Source of the DNA: Dehalococcoidia bacterium
GTDB taxonomy: Bacteria; Chloroflexota; Dehalococcoidia; Lucifugimonadales; Lucifugimonadaceae
DNA: 64,000 nucleotides
Assembly: GCA_002728715.1 (NCBI GenBank)
Contig: PBVQ01000014.1
Coordinates: 1 to 64,000 of the forward strand
Direction of reading: 5' to 3'
Shown here: positions 16,069 to 26,422 of the stretch, piece by piece
Position numbering within the stretch: position 1 is the stretch's first letter
Layout of the letters: the number at the start of each line of letters is the position of its first letter
The notes under the pieces: model-generated
Database searches by the model: none
Told to the model about the DNA's origin: nothing
Seen by the model: only the letters and a program-made list of their open reading frames with translations
Program-made: the position numbers and the translations under genes

Positions 16069-19000
16069 TTATATATCAATATTATATTCAAATGCTTCTT
16101 CCATAAACTCACTAACAAATAAAAGTTTAGCATCTTTCACTATTTTTTTTTGGCTTTTTAAAATTTTCACATAATCTAAAATCTGAGATTTATAACTTTC
16201 TGAAACTTTTGAAAGATTATATAAATTTTTCTCACTAGTTGTTTTATAATCAATAATTGAATATGATCGATCATTATTTTCAATAAGTAAATCGATAGAA
16301 CCTTCTAAATCGTAATCATCAATACGGTTAGAAACCCAAATTTCTTTATAATATTTCTTATTTTTAAGACTTCTAATCAACGATGAATTGAGCAAATTAT
16401 TAGTCAAAAAAACAACCTTAGATTTTTCCGAGGGTATGTCATTTCTATCACAATAAATTTCAGCTATATTTTCTAAGTTTTTTATATCATTAAAATCAAT
16501 GTTTTTCATTATCTCATGAACAACTGTACCTATTATTGAATTTTTAGAATATTTATGATCATCAGATGGTTTTTTATAACCATAATCTTGAGATTTTGAA
16601 ACTAAATTATCCAATTGACTATTAATATAATCCCTATCATGAATAGAAAATTCAATATTACTATTAGTCTTCATAATCTTAGAACTAATTGGATTTTTTG
16701 ATTTAAATAATTCTAAAAAACTATTTTTTAATCCTATATTTTTAATTATTTTAGAGACTTCGTAAGGTAAATCATAAATAGAAGATTTCGTTTGTGTGAA
16801 AAAATTAAATATAAATAAAAAATCTTCTGATCTTGTAAGTCCAACATAAAGCTTTCTTATATTTTCCGAGTAACTATTTTTTTGTTCTTTTTGATACATT
16901 TGATCATAATTTTTCATCTGTAAATTAGGTGATAGTTTATATGTAAAATCACCATCATCTACAATTAAATTATCTGAGTTTAGTGAATCATAACTATTAC
17001 CACGACTTTTTTTTGGAATTCCAAACAATAAAACTATTGGAAATTCTCTTCCTTTTGATTCATGTATAGTCATGATATTTATTTTATTTACGTTACTATC
17101 ATGAATATTTTTTAATTTAATTTGTTTATCATTTTCAAAAAAATTAATCAAAGATTTTATAGGTGAAATTTTACCCGAGTCAAAGTCCGTAAAAATTTTC
17201 AATTTAATATACTCTAAATATGCAAGTTGATTTTCGTTATCATCAGAAAGTGATATTTTGTTAGCTAGATCAGTTGAAATCTCAAATTTATCAAATATGA
17301 CTGACAAAGGTATCCTGTCGATCAACTGGTTAAGTTGATTTAATTTACTTAATGATTGAAATACTTTTTTGTTACTTTTAGAAATATCAATATTTGTAAA
17401 ATCAAGTAATTTATAATTCAGAGTATTATTTTTTATTTTCCAATTATATATATCATCATCTGAACATCCCCAGGCGAAGGATTTCAATGCTGCCAATACA
17501 GATATTTCATCACTAGAATCATAAATTGCCTTAAAGTTCATATGTACTAGATGAAAAATATTAGATTTAATAAAAAAATTATCACCATTAATAAGATATG
17601 GAATTTTATTTTCCATAAATTTTTCAGACAGCAATTCAGAGTCTTGATTTCTATTAACAAGTACACAAATATCACTTATTTTCGCTATCCTATTCAGACT
17701 AGGTAATCTGATATTACCATCATTAATAAACTTTACTAAACTTAAGATCTTTTCAGCAGTATTATCTCTCAATAATTTTATATTTTTTTCTTCTGTAATT
17801 TCTTCATCATAAAAAACTGAGCTTATTCCTTCCGAATAATCTTTACTAAATAACATTTGCTCGTATTCAATATTTGTACTTTGAAATAATTTATCAAATA
17901 AATCGTTAATAAAATTTATAATATTTTTATCGGATCTGTAATTAATTTTTAAGGATTCTTTATCAATATTAATTTTTTCTAAATGTTTTTGTAATTTATT
18001 AATATCAGCTCTTCTAAAACTATATATTGACTGCTTTTCATCTCCTACAATAAATAATGAGCCCGATTTAATATTATTCTCATAATCCTTAATAAGATTA
18101 GTTGTAATTTGCATCTGATATGGATCAGTATCTTGAAATTCGTCAATGAAAATATAATCATATTTACCTCTAAAAAAGTCTAAGTTATTATCATCACTTA
18201 AGATTTCTCTAGCTATATATATTTGATCATCAAAATTTATTGTTCCTTGAGTCTTTCTAAAATTATAAAAATCCTTTACATATTGAAACAAATACTTAGA
18301 AAATTTTATTAATAAATCATCAATAATTTCTTCTCGTAATTCTTGGAGATGAGAATTTAGTTTTTTTATATTATCTTTTATAAAACTTAAGTTTGAATCA
18401 AATGTTGCATTTTCTGTTTTCCAATTGTCTTTTTTGCCTATATTTGTCTTTATTTTTTTTTCTTTTGAAAAAAATTCGTATATGTCAGAAGGAGTGTTAG
18501 ATTCATATTTTTCTTTCAATTCGTTAAATAATAAGTTAAATTCATCACATAAGTAAACATATAATTTATCATCTAGTAATTTATCCATAGAAGAAATATT
18601 TTGTTTTGATTCTTTTAGCAACTTAATAATTTCTTCATAATAAAAATATAAATTTTGATATCTTGATTTATAAAATAAATTTATATCATCGATTCTATTT
18701 TCTTTTTTTATGTTAGATATATTAAACGATATTTCACCCAGATGTAAAAATTTAGAATTAAATAATGAAAAAATATCAAATATAAATTTTTCAATCGATT
18801 TAGGAAAAAAGAACTGTAGAAAAAAAACTAAATCGGTGAAATCGTTATCATTATTAAATTTATTATATGACCAAAATTCAAAAAACTTTTTTGACACTTC
18901 TAATGATTCGTTTTCTGACAAAGTTCTAATAGATTTCGCCAATGATTTATCTAAATATTTACCTTGTCTTATAATTTTCAATGAAAATTCATGTATGGTA

Positions 19001-19230
19001 CCTATGAAAATATCAGATAAATTTTCATAGTATGCAATCTCATTTTTTATCCTATTATTAATTTCATCTGAAGCAGCATGAGTAAATGTTATTATCACGA
19101 TCTTTTTAGGATCTACATTAGTTTTTAATAAACTATTAAGTCTTTGAATAAGTTTAGTAGTTTTACCTGTACCAGCACCAGCTCTAGCATATATATTTTT
19201 ATCTAATTTATCTTTTATATTATCTATCAT
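16069..19230 (-). CDS. addA: AddA-like UvrD-family helicase with C-terminal nuclease domain
   Basis: This 1053-residue SF1A helicase-nuclease has Walker A RAGAGTGKTT (16-25), Walker B FIDEFQDTDPYQM, motif III GDEKQSIYSFRRAD, a motif V/VI region with IHESKGREFP and YVGLTRSEDFL, and a C-terminal PD-(D/E)XK nuclease (LEGSIDLLI then IIDYKTTSEKN, in the last 100 residues). It would resect double-strand breaks with its AddB-like partner for RecA loading. The start overlaps the AddB-like stop by 4 bp, indicating translational coupling. Composition is extremely Lys/Asn/Ile-rich, as in its neighbours. Confidence 0.88.
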   Translation of the reverse strand: MIDNIKDKLDKNIYARAGAGTGKTTKLIQRLNSLLKTNVDPKKIVIITFTHAASDEINNRIKNEIAYYENLSDIFIGTIHEFSLKIIRQGKYLDKSLAKSIRTLSENESLEVSKKFFEFWSYNKFNNDNDFTDLVFFLQFFFPKSIEKFIFDIFSLFNSKFLHLGEISFNISNIKKENRIDDINLFYKSRYQNLYFYYEEIIKLLKESKQNISSMDKLLDDKLYVYLCDEFNLLFNELKEKYESNTPSDIYEFFSKEKKIKTNIGKKDNWKTENATFDSNLSFIKDNIKKLNSHLQELREEIIDDLLIKFSKYLFQYVKDFYNFRKTQGTINFDDQIYIAREILSDDNNLDFFRGKYDYIFIDEFQDTDPYQMQITTNLIKDYENNIKSGSLFIVGDEKQSIYSFRRADINKLQKHLEKINIDKESLKINYRSDKNIINFINDLFDKLFQSTNIEYEQMLFSKDYSEGISSVFYDEEITEEKNIKLLRDNTAEKILSLVKFINDGNIRLPSLNRIAKISDICVLVNRNQDSELLSEKFMENKIPYLINGDNFFIKSNIFHLVHMNFKAIYDSSDEISVLAALKSFAWGCSDDDIYNWKIKNNTLNYKLLDFTNIDISKSNKKVFQSLSKLNQLNQLIDRIPLSVIFDKFEISTDLANKISLSDDNENQLAYLEYIKLKIFTDFDSGKISPIKSLINFFENDKQIKLKNIHDSNVNKINIMTIHESKGREFPIVLLFGIPKKSRGNSYDSLNSDNLIVDDGDFTYKLSPNLQMKNYDQMYQKEQKNSYSENIRKLYVGLTRSEDFLFIFNFFTQTKSSIYDLPYEVSKIIKNIGLKNSFLELFKSKNPISSKIMKTNSNIEFSIHDRDYINSQLDNLVSKSQDYGYKKPSDDHKYSKNSIIGTVVHEIMKNIDFNDIKNLENIAEIYCDRNDIPSEKSKVVFLTNNLLNSSLIRSLKNKKYYKEIWVSNRIDDYDLEGSIDLLIENNDRSYSIIDYKTTSEKNLYNLSKVSESYKSQILDYVKILKSQKKIVKDAKLLFVSEFMEEAFEYNIDI

Positions 19231-22196
19231 TTTTTATACATAGACTCTATTATATTTTTTATTTCATCAGATTTTGAAAAAGAGTCGTTATTAATGTTTT
19301 TATTGATTACTTCGTTACTAAAAACTATCTTACAAGAACATTCAAATGTTTCATGATGTACTTTACTATTAGAAGGAAAAAAATGTCCATCATTAATTCT
19401 ATTTAATATTTTAGTAAGAAGTAATGACACATCTTTTTTTAAGAATTCCAAACTTAAAACAGATTTATTCTCATTATTTATATACCAATAATGAGGCATT
19501 ATATTTTTTCCTGAATGCTCATTTGATAATACTAAAGAGTACAAAAATAATTGGATAGAAAAATAATCTAAAGTGTAAAATTCTTTATTTTTTCTTACCT
19601 TACCTGTTTTATAATCATAAAGATTAATATCTCCATCAGAGCCTATATCCAAACGATCAATTCGACCATTAAAAGAGTAAATTTTATCATCAAGTAATTG
19701 TAATTTTTTCTCGAATATAATTTCTGTTAAAGTTGGCATGTAATTATTTTGGATTTCATGCTTAAGCCAATTTATTAATAAATTATCAATTTTCTTTTTT
19801 TCAATTTCAAATAGATGTATAGGTTTCAATGCAATTAAACTATACTCTCTCTCTAGTCTTATCTGGGAAAAATGTAATAATTTATTTTTATATTCTTCAT
19901 AATTTCTATTTATATTTTGTTTTTTCCATTTTACAAACGACTCTAATATATCATGTATAAAAATTCCTAAATCTTTATTTGAAAAAAACAGTTTACCGTT
20001 TATTTCATTATTTGTATTAATTTTTAATATATCATGAATAAAATAATCATAAGGACATCTTATATATCTATCCAAAGAGGTAGATGAGAAAGAATTAATT
20101 GAGTGATTAAACTTAGAAATTACACCCAAGTTATTAATAAGAAAGTTCGAATTATTATAATTTTCTAAATAAATACTTAATGTTTCATTTTGTTTTAACA
20201 AATTTTTTATTTTGCTTAGATCATTAATATTATAAGAGTAATTTATCCAACTAAGTTCATAATCTTTTGAATCTATATAAATCCCATTGTTACTAATTCT
20301 AATTTTTTCTCTTGTATAGTAACCGGGTGAGTCAATAATCATTCTATAAAAGTGATTATTATTATCTATAGAAATTGATGAATTTTTTATTTTAAAAAAT
20401 TCAATAAATTCCATTGAGGGTATAGATTCTATATATTTATTATTAATCCTAGATTGAGAAAAAAATATTTTTCTTGAATTACATAGCATATTTGAAAGGG
20501 TATGATTTCTTTCTTCTATCTTATTGTCATAAGTGTAAATATCATCGTTAGATTGGCTTGTATTATTTGATGATTTTGAGATGAAATTTTCTATATAAGA
20601 TTTTCTATTTTCAAAATTTTGATTCATACCAATAAAAAAAACATACTCGAAAACACATCCCTTAAAGCTATCAATATGACCAATTGCTATTCCCTTGCCG
20701 AGATTATCTTTTTCTGATGGGAATGACGATAATTGTTCTAAAAACATTGTCATATGAAAAGATAGTGGAGATAATTCATTATCTAATGAAATTTTCCTAA
20801 ATGTATCAAAAAAAAGTTGAAATCTATCATCAGGCTCTAAAAAAGTAAATTGATTAATCAATTTACTTACTAAGTCAATAAATTGATTCCATGAAAAAAA
20901 AGAGTCTATTTTTTCCTCAGCAAAGATTTTTTTTATATTTGTAAAAAAGCTTAATATATCTTGTGATATTAGTATTTTATTTTTTTCGTATTTATCTTTA
21001 GTTGAATCTTGCTCAAACCCAAATATATTTTTTTTATAATTTATAAATTTTGTGATTAAATCAATATACTTATTTAATCTATCAATAGATTCATCTAGTT
21101 CGTATTCAACAAAATTAAGGTTAGCTTCATATAAAATATCAATGGTTAAATTTGGTAAAAACTTATTATCATTTTGTAAGATTTTAAAGTTCGAGTTCTC
21201 AAAAATACTTAGAATACTTTGGAAATCAAATTTACATAAAAGTAAATCAAAAAATTCATTAATAAATCTACCGAGCTCTGATTGAGACAATGGTGTCTTT
21301 GTAAATGTGGTAATTGGTAATCCGTATCTATCACAATTAGAAGTTACAATATTAGAATAAGTTTCGTCCTCATAAATAATTGCTATATTATTCATTTGTA
21401 TATTTTTTTCACTTATTAAAATGTTTTTAATGTTTCTGAAAAGTAATCTAATTTCATCATGAATATTAAACACAGATGAAACATCAGCAATATTTTTGGA
21501 TTGTTTATTTGTAATAGCATCAAAATTTATTTTTTCTTTACTCATAATTTCAGTATCATAAGTACTTATTTGACATATATTATTATGATTTAATAAATAG
21601 TTAAAAAGTTTTTTTTGTAAATTACTAGCATAATAAATATCAATAAATATAACTTTCCCTAATGATAATATTTCTATTTTTTTATTAGAAAAAAGATAGT
21701 AAAGTTCAGTAGAAATTTCGTCTTCATCTAAATATTTCGATGCTTCTTTTTTATAATCCTTATATGCATATAATACTTGCGAAAAAAATTCATTCGAGTT
21801 TTTTATTAATTTATCTAATGATTCCAAATTCATTCGTTGTAATTCAAAAAACAAATAATAAAATTCCGAAATATTTTCATAATTATTTGTATCAATTAAA
21901 GATGCAAGGTATTTAGATTTACTTATTGATCTATAAATTAAATCTTTGGATATAGTTTGATTAATAAATTTTTTATTTATTTTATTATTTTTAGTATAAA
22001 TATCATATAAAAAATTCTTATAAGTAACTAAATTGACATTAAATAAACCCATCGATGACAAGTATCTACGTAAATAAAAATTAGAAAAATTTGTAGGGGT
22101 AACTATAGAAATAGTTTCCGTGGAATCGCTTGATCTTATCTCACTAATTTTATTTTTTAATATTTCTATATGTTTATCTGTAATAAACTTAGACAT
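19227..22196 (-). CDS. addB: AddB-like PD-(D/E)XK nuclease subunit
   Basis: The 989-residue protein lacks a Walker A motif at its N-terminus (VTPTNFSNFYLRRYL instead), as expected for the helicase-inactive AddB partner. Its C-terminus has a PD-(D/E)XK nuclease: FSSTSLDRYIRCPYDYFI, later NGRIDRLDIGSDGDINLYDYKTG. AddB proteins normally hold a 4Fe-4S staple from one Cys before and three after the nuclease core; here I see C in YIRCPY and only ECSC near the end. I chose the ATG at 22196 over a TTG six bases earlier. It heads the addB-addA-SDR-rraA gene string and is divergent from msrA. Confidence 0.8.
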   Translation of the reverse strand: MSKFITDKHIEILKNKISEIRSSDSTETISIVTPTNFSNFYLRRYLSSMGLFNVNLVTYKNFLYDIYTKNNKINKKFINQTISKDLIYRSISKSKYLASLIDTNNYENISEFYYLFFELQRMNLESLDKLIKNSNEFFSQVLYAYKDYKKEASKYLDEDEISTELYYLFSNKKIEILSLGKVIFIDIYYASNLQKKLFNYLLNHNNICQISTYDTEIMSKEKINFDAITNKQSKNIADVSSVFNIHDEIRLLFRNIKNILISEKNIQMNNIAIIYEDETYSNIVTSNCDRYGLPITTFTKTPLSQSELGRFINEFFDLLLCKFDFQSILSIFENSNFKILQNDNKFLPNLTIDILYEANLNFVEYELDESIDRLNKYIDLITKFINYKKNIFGFEQDSTKDKYEKNKILISQDILSFFTNIKKIFAEEKIDSFFSWNQFIDLVSKLINQFTFLEPDDRFQLFFDTFRKISLDNELSPLSFHMTMFLEQLSSFPSEKDNLGKGIAIGHIDSFKGCVFEYVFFIGMNQNFENRKSYIENFISKSSNNTSQSNDDIYTYDNKIEERNHTLSNMLCNSRKIFFSQSRINNKYIESIPSMEFIEFFKIKNSSISIDNNNHFYRMIIDSPGYYTREKIRISNNGIYIDSKDYELSWINYSYNINDLSKIKNLLKQNETLSIYLENYNNSNFLINNLGVISKFNHSINSFSSTSLDRYIRCPYDYFIHDILKINTNNEINGKLFFSNKDLGIFIHDILESFVKWKKQNINRNYEEYKNKLLHFSQIRLEREYSLIALKPIHLFEIEKKKIDNLLINWLKHEIQNNYMPTLTEIIFEKKLQLLDDKIYSFNGRIDRLDIGSDGDINLYDYKTGKVRKNKEFYTLDYFSIQLFLYSLVLSNEHSGKNIMPHYWYINNENKSVLSLEFLKKDVSLLLTKILNRINDGHFFPSNSKVHHETFECSCKIVFSNEVINKNINNDSFSKSDEIKNIIESMYKK

Positions 22197-22266
22197 ATAC
22201 AAATATTATCATGTTTTTTGAGAATTTATAATTTAAAATTTAAAAAAAATGTTATTATAAAATACA

Positions 22267-22821
22267 ATGAAACATTATATAAATAATATTAATTTAAACC
22301 CACCATATCCAGAAGATATGAAAAAAATAATATTTGGAATGGGTTGCTTTTGGGGTGCTGAAAGATTATTTTGGCAAATTGAAGGAGTATATGTCACTGT
22401 AGTTGGTTATTCTGGCGGCTCTAAGAAAAATCCATCCTACACAGAAGTCTGTTCTGGAATTACTAATCATGCTGAAGTTGTATTAGTAGTCTATAACCCT
22501 AAAAAAGTAGTTTTAGAAGATCTACTGAAAGTGTTTTGGGAAAACCATGATCCAACGCAATACATGAGACAAGGAAACGATATTGGAAGTCAATATCGAA
22601 GTACTATTTATATATATGACGATGAAGATTATAATCTTTGCAATAAAAGTAAATCTAAATATCAAAACATATTAAAAAATGTTGGTTATGGTGAAATCAA
22701 GACAGAAATAGAATTCCATAAAAATTTTTATATAGCAGAAGAATATCATCAACAATATCTTGCAAAAATACCAAATGGCTACTGTAATCATGGCTTTTGT
22801 CAGGCAGAGTATAAAAAGTAA
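22267..22821 (+). CDS. msrA: Peptide-methionine (S)-S-oxide reductase MsrA
   Basis: This 184-residue repair enzyme reduces methionine-S-sulfoxide in oxidised proteins. The catalytic signature GMGCFWGAE lies at about residues 24-32, followed by VGYSGG, HAEVV, HDPTQ and GSQYRS, all canonical. A late CNHGFCQ motif near the C-terminus supplies possible resolving cysteines. The upstream region 22203-22266 is AT-rich and shared with the divergent addB. The gene is 9 bp from the next gene, so the two are probably one operon. Confidence 0.95.
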   Translation: MKHYINNINLNPPYPEDMKKIIFGMGCFWGAERLFWQIEGVYVTVVGYSGGSKKNPSYTEVCSGITNHAEVVLVVYNPKKVVLEDLLKVFWENHDPTQYMRQGNDIGSQYRSTIYIYDDEDYNLCNKSKSKYQNILKNVGYGEIKTEIEFHKNFYIAEEYHQQYLAKIPNGYCNHGFCQAEYKK

Positions 22822-22830
22822 ATTGATTTC

Positions 22831-23802
22831 ATGGAAAAAACTATAAATAGCATACTACCAAATTTAATTATGGGGCTACATCCTTATGATGGAGTATCTT
22901 ATAAGAATAAAAATATCGACAAAAAAAATCTTGAGTTATTTAAAAACACTAGTTCTGTTTCAAAAGTATATGAATATGTCATAAAAAAATATAATCTTTC
23001 AATGGCACAAATTGATCATATGAATCCTATATTAAATAGACAGCATATTCAAGCTTTACAAGAAACAGAAAATAAAACTAAGAAAAAAATTGACCTATTA
23101 GCCTACATACTAATACCAATTAAGTATGAAAATAAAATAATATCTTACAGTAAAAGAAGCCATGCAACTCTTTTTCATGCAGATATGAATTATATAGGTT
23201 ATGAAAAATATATAAATAAAATATATAAAGATGAAATATTAAAATATAATTTGGATGGGGATTATAATAACCTAATAACTAGTAATAATACTAAACCCTA
23301 CACTGAAATGGAATCTGAAAATTTTACAATAGATTATAGTCTACTTGAACAATATATAGGATTTTTTCATGGCTGTGATATTTTAATTGCGGACCCTGGA
23401 GCAGAAATAGATTTATTAGCAATTACTGGAAGATTTGATCTTATAAAAGAATATATTAATTTCTTAAGAAAAAAATTCAAAATAGTAATTACCAGCGTTC
23501 ATCATGCAGGTATAACTATACCTTTATTAGAAGAAAACAATATAGATATTGATGGATATCTTACCCCTACGAATAAATTAGGAATGATGATGTTTCCTAA
23601 CAGAGAGACAGTTGAGTTCGCTCTTAAGAATACTAATAAACCTGTTATAGGAATGAAACCCCTTGCAGGAGGACGATTTCTAGGAGAGAAAGCTTTTGAA
23701 TATGTTTTTGATAAACTAAAAATTAATTCATGTATGTTTGGAATGGGTACAATAAATCAAGCTGATAGTACTATAAAATCAGCTTTAAGCGTAATAAAAT
23801 AA
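22831..23802 (+). CDS. Unknown protein, possible TIM-barrel (aldo/keto-reductase-like C-terminus)
   Basis: I cannot name this 323-residue protein. Its second half alternates strands and helices like a TIM barrel (DILIADPGAEIDLLAITGRFD, then VVITSVHHAG in the same style, then KLGMMMFP) and ends with GMKPLAGGRF followed by INSCMFGMGT, which resembles the last strands and phosphate/cofactor loop of some aldo-keto reductase-like barrels. No signal peptide or membrane helix is visible. It follows msrA by 9 bp and is convergent with the antiporter gene (2 bp apart). The reaction is unknown. Confidence 0.7.
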   Translation: MEKTINSILPNLIMGLHPYDGVSYKNKNIDKKNLELFKNTSSVSKVYEYVIKKYNLSMAQIDHMNPILNRQHIQALQETENKTKKKIDLLAYILIPIKYENKIISYSKRSHATLFHADMNYIGYEKYINKIYKDEILKYNLDGDYNNLITSNNTKPYTEMESENFTIDYSLLEQYIGFFHGCDILIADPGAEIDLLAITGRFDLIKEYINFLRKKFKIVITSVHHAGITIPLLEENNIDIDGYLTPTNKLGMMMFPNRETVEFALKNTNKPVIGMKPLAGGRFLGEKAFEYVFDKLKINSCMFGMGTINQADSTIKSALSVIK

Positions 23803-23804
23803 TA

Positions 23805-25097
23805 TTATTTTTTTACACCATCACCTGATTTAAAAGCTGACTTCAATAATATAGGGGCAATAATTGTAGTTATAACTGTCATAACTATAGATGCTCCAAA
23901 TATTGTCTGATCGATTATTCCCGCTGATAATCCTATACCTGCAATAATTAAAGCCACTTCGCCTCTTGGCAACATACCTAATGCAATTCTATATGATCCT
24001 TTTTTTGTAAATCCTACAAATAAAGCCGGAAATCCAGATCCAAACATTTTACTGAAAACTGCAAATATAGTTAACACAACTGTAAATATAATCGCAGATG
24101 ATAAAGAAACGTCTGGGTCACTGCCAAATGCTGAAAAATCAACTTGCATTCCTATAACAACAAAAAATATAGGTACAAGAAAATCATTAATTGACTTCAT
24201 AGGTTTTTCTACATGATGCATTAAGTCTGTATCTGATAAAGCTAAACCCATTGTGTACGCTCCAATAATCATAGCTAATCCGAAATAAATTTCTGCAACA
24301 GCTGCAGCAAGCAATGCTAAAGCTAAAACTATGGCTATAGTTGCACCTTGAACATTAAACCACATTATTATCTTAGAAATTCGACTTGCAAGTAAAGAGC
24401 CAATAAACATTAGTCCTAGCCAGAAGCCAAGAGCTTTAAGAAGTATAGTAACTATTGAGCTTAAGGTAACATTACCATCTGCTGATATACCAACAACTAC
24501 CGCTAATATAACTATACCCAAGACATCATCAACAACTGCAGCTGCTAGAACAGTTACTCCTTCAGGTGATGACAGTTTCCCCATATCTGTTAATACTCTG
24601 GCAGAAATACCTACTGAAGTTGCAGTCATAATAGCACCAACGAACAAAGCAGGTATTAATTCATTTATAGAATCAAATGAAGCAAAACCTAATGAAATAG
24701 TAGCAAAAAAACCTAATAAGAAAGGAAGAAAAACTCCTCCTAATGCTACTGCTGAGGCTGGTTTAATATATTGAAAGAACTTTTTTCGATCTGTTTCTAA
24801 TCCTACCTCAAAAAGTAAAATTACAGCAGCCATTTGTGCTATGAAAAATAATTGAGGCTCTACAGGTAATACTGAATGACCATCATCAAAAATTTCAAAA
24901 ATTGGCTTAGAGTTAAACCAATGAATACCTCCCAAAAGATAAGGAGAAATTAATATTCCAGCAATTAGTTCACCTAAAACCGGCGGTATTTTTAGATATC
25001 TCTCAGAGATTTCTCCTGCAAATTTAGCTACGAACAAAATTATTGCTAGTAAAAAAATAATATGTGCAACAACTTCTAAGGGGCTTTCATGTGACAA
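23805..25097 (-). CDS. Cation:proton antiporter, CPA2 family
   Basis: This 430-residue membrane protein has about 12-13 hydrophobic helices. The ion-binding pair is visible as VVDDVLGI (about 187-194) after the TSVGISARVL segment that forms the first unwound helix, so it carries the double-Asp form seen in electrogenic Na+/H+ or K+/H+ exchangers of this family. It lacks the C-terminal RCK/TrkA-N domain of Kef-type channels. The only in-frame start before the first helix is TTG at 25097. It sits 14 bp downstream of truB on the same strand and may be read through from it. Confidence 0.88.
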   Translation of the reverse strand: MSHESPLEVVAHIIFLLAIILFVAKFAGEISERYLKIPPVLGELIAGILISPYLLGGIHWFNSKPIFEIFDDGHSVLPVEPQLFFIAQMAAVILLFEVGLETDRKKFFQYIKPASAVALGGVFLPFLLGFFATISLGFASFDSINELIPALFVGAIMTATSVGISARVLTDMGKLSSPEGVTVLAAAVVDDVLGIVILAVVVGISADGNVTLSSIVTILLKALGFWLGLMFIGSLLASRISKIIMWFNVQGATIAIVLALALLAAAVAEIYFGLAMIIGAYTMGLALSDTDLMHHVEKPMKSINDFLVPIFFVVIGMQVDFSAFGSDPDVSLSSAIIFTVVLTIFAVFSKMFGSGFPALFVGFTKKGSYRIALGMLPRGEVALIIAGIGLSAGIIDQTIFGASIVMTVITTIIAPILLKSAFKSGDGVKK

Positions 25098-25111
25098 TTT
25101 TATAGACCTTT

Positions 25112-26008
25112 CTAAATATTAATAATCTTCTTTGGTTTTAATTCTAAATGTTTTTTTGAAAATGTTAATAATCCTATCATTTGATTTTCTTCAGAATAAG
25201 CAATAATATTTTCATTATCATCAAAAAACGATGATTGATTCATATTTAATGAAATTGATTGCCCTGTGCGAATCTTACTCTCTTCTAAAAGATCACAATT
25301 AAATTTTTTTAGATGTTTTACAGTATAGTCGACAGGCATAATATAATTCTTAATATCGCCATTCCTAATTGATTCATCTATATCATCAATTTTTATAGAA
25401 TTTCTTAAGTCAAAGACTCCAGACCTTGTTCTTTCCAAATTAACTAAGTGAGCTAGAGATCCTAATTTTTCTCCTAAATCATTAGCAAAGCTTCTTACAT
25501 AAAATCCATGTGAACAATCAATTCTTAATGATAAAAATGGAAGGCTATAGTTTACAAGTTCTATTTTATAAATCTTGATTTCTCGAATCTTTCTCTTCAC
25601 AGTTTTTCCCTGCCTAGCTAACTTGTATAAAGGGACACCATTATGTTTTAGGGCAGAGTACATAGGTGGCATTTGAGATTTTATGTTTTTAAAATCAAAT
25701 AGAGTATCTTGAATATTTTTTTTTGTTATAAATGAATAATCTTTTTGATTAGTGACCTTGCCATGAGAATCATATGTATCCGTTGATTCTCCAAGTTTTA
25801 TTGAGGCTAGGTATGACTTACTTCCGTGTAATATATATTCGGAAAATCTTGTTGCTGAATTCAAACAAATCGGAAGAACCCCAGTAGCTAGTGGATCTAA
25901 AGTTCCTCCATGTCCTATTTTCTTAACACTCAATAAACTCTTGAGTTTACGAACAACATCATTTGAAGTCCAATTAATAGATTTATTAATATTAATATAA
26001 CCATTCAT
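25112..26008 (-). CDS. truB: tRNA pseudouridine(55) synthase TruB
   Basis: The enzyme makes the T-loop pseudouridine 55 in tRNAs. The N-terminus MNGYININKSINWTSNDVV and the catalytic motif GHGGTLDPLATGVLP with its Asp are canonical, and SHGFYVRSFANDLGE follows. The ATG at 26008 matches the family start; a TTG 18 bases upstream is less likely. The length of about 298 residues is normal. It is the last gene of the nusA-infB-rbfA-truB string, an ordinary bacterial arrangement for translation and RNA functions. Confidence 0.94.
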   Translation of the reverse strand: MNGYININKSINWTSNDVVRKLKSLLSVKKIGHGGTLDPLATGVLPICLNSATRFSEYILHGSKSYLASIKLGESTDTYDSHGKVTNQKDYSFITKKNIQDTLFDFKNIKSQMPPMYSALKHNGVPLYKLARQGKTVKRKIREIKIYKIELVNYSLPFLSLRIDCSHGFYVRSFANDLGEKLGSLAHLVNLERTRSGVFDLRNSIKIDDIDESIRNGDIKNYIMPVDYTVKHLKKFNCDLLEESKIRTGQSISLNMNQSSFFDDNENIIAYSEENQMIGLLTFSKKHLELKPKKIINI

Positions 26009-26030
26009 AGTCTTAATTGAATTCAATATA

Positions 26031-26402
26031 CTAGTCTGACAAAGTTGATTTATTTTTATCTTGAGAAATTACATTATCAATTAATTCATTCATTTCAGAG
26101 GAATAATTTATATCATTATCAAGAATAAAATTTAACTTAGGTATTTTTCTTATTTTAATTTTTTTTGACAACAAAATTCTTAGTCTATTTGATACTGAAT
26201 ATAATGCTTCCATACTTGATTTTTTTTCATTTTCTTCTCCATAAACAGAGACATATATTTTTGCATTGGAAAGGTCTGGACTTGTATCAACATTAGTTAT
26301 TGATGTCATTATAGAAAATCTTGGATCATTAATATTCTCTGAAAGAAGAGTTCCTAGTTCTTTCCTAATTGTAAAGTTAATTCTTTCAATACGTTTAGAC
26401 AT
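26031..26402 (-). CDS. rbfA: Ribosome-binding factor A
   Basis: This 123-residue 30S maturation factor has the KH-type RbfA fold. It begins SKRIERINFTIRKELGTLL and has the conserved NDPRFSIMTSITNVDTSPDLSNAKIYVSVYG region, ending RKIPKLNFILD. It lies between infB (20 bp) and truB and is expected to be co-transcribed with both. Confidence 0.94.
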   Translation of the reverse strand: MSKRIERINFTIRKELGTLLSENINDPRFSIMTSITNVDTSPDLSNAKIYVSVYGEENEKKSSMEALYSVSNRLRILLSKKIKIRKIPKLNFILDNDINYSSEMNELIDNVISQDKNKSTLSD

Positions 26403-26422
26403 ATAAATTTCAAGATGATTTT

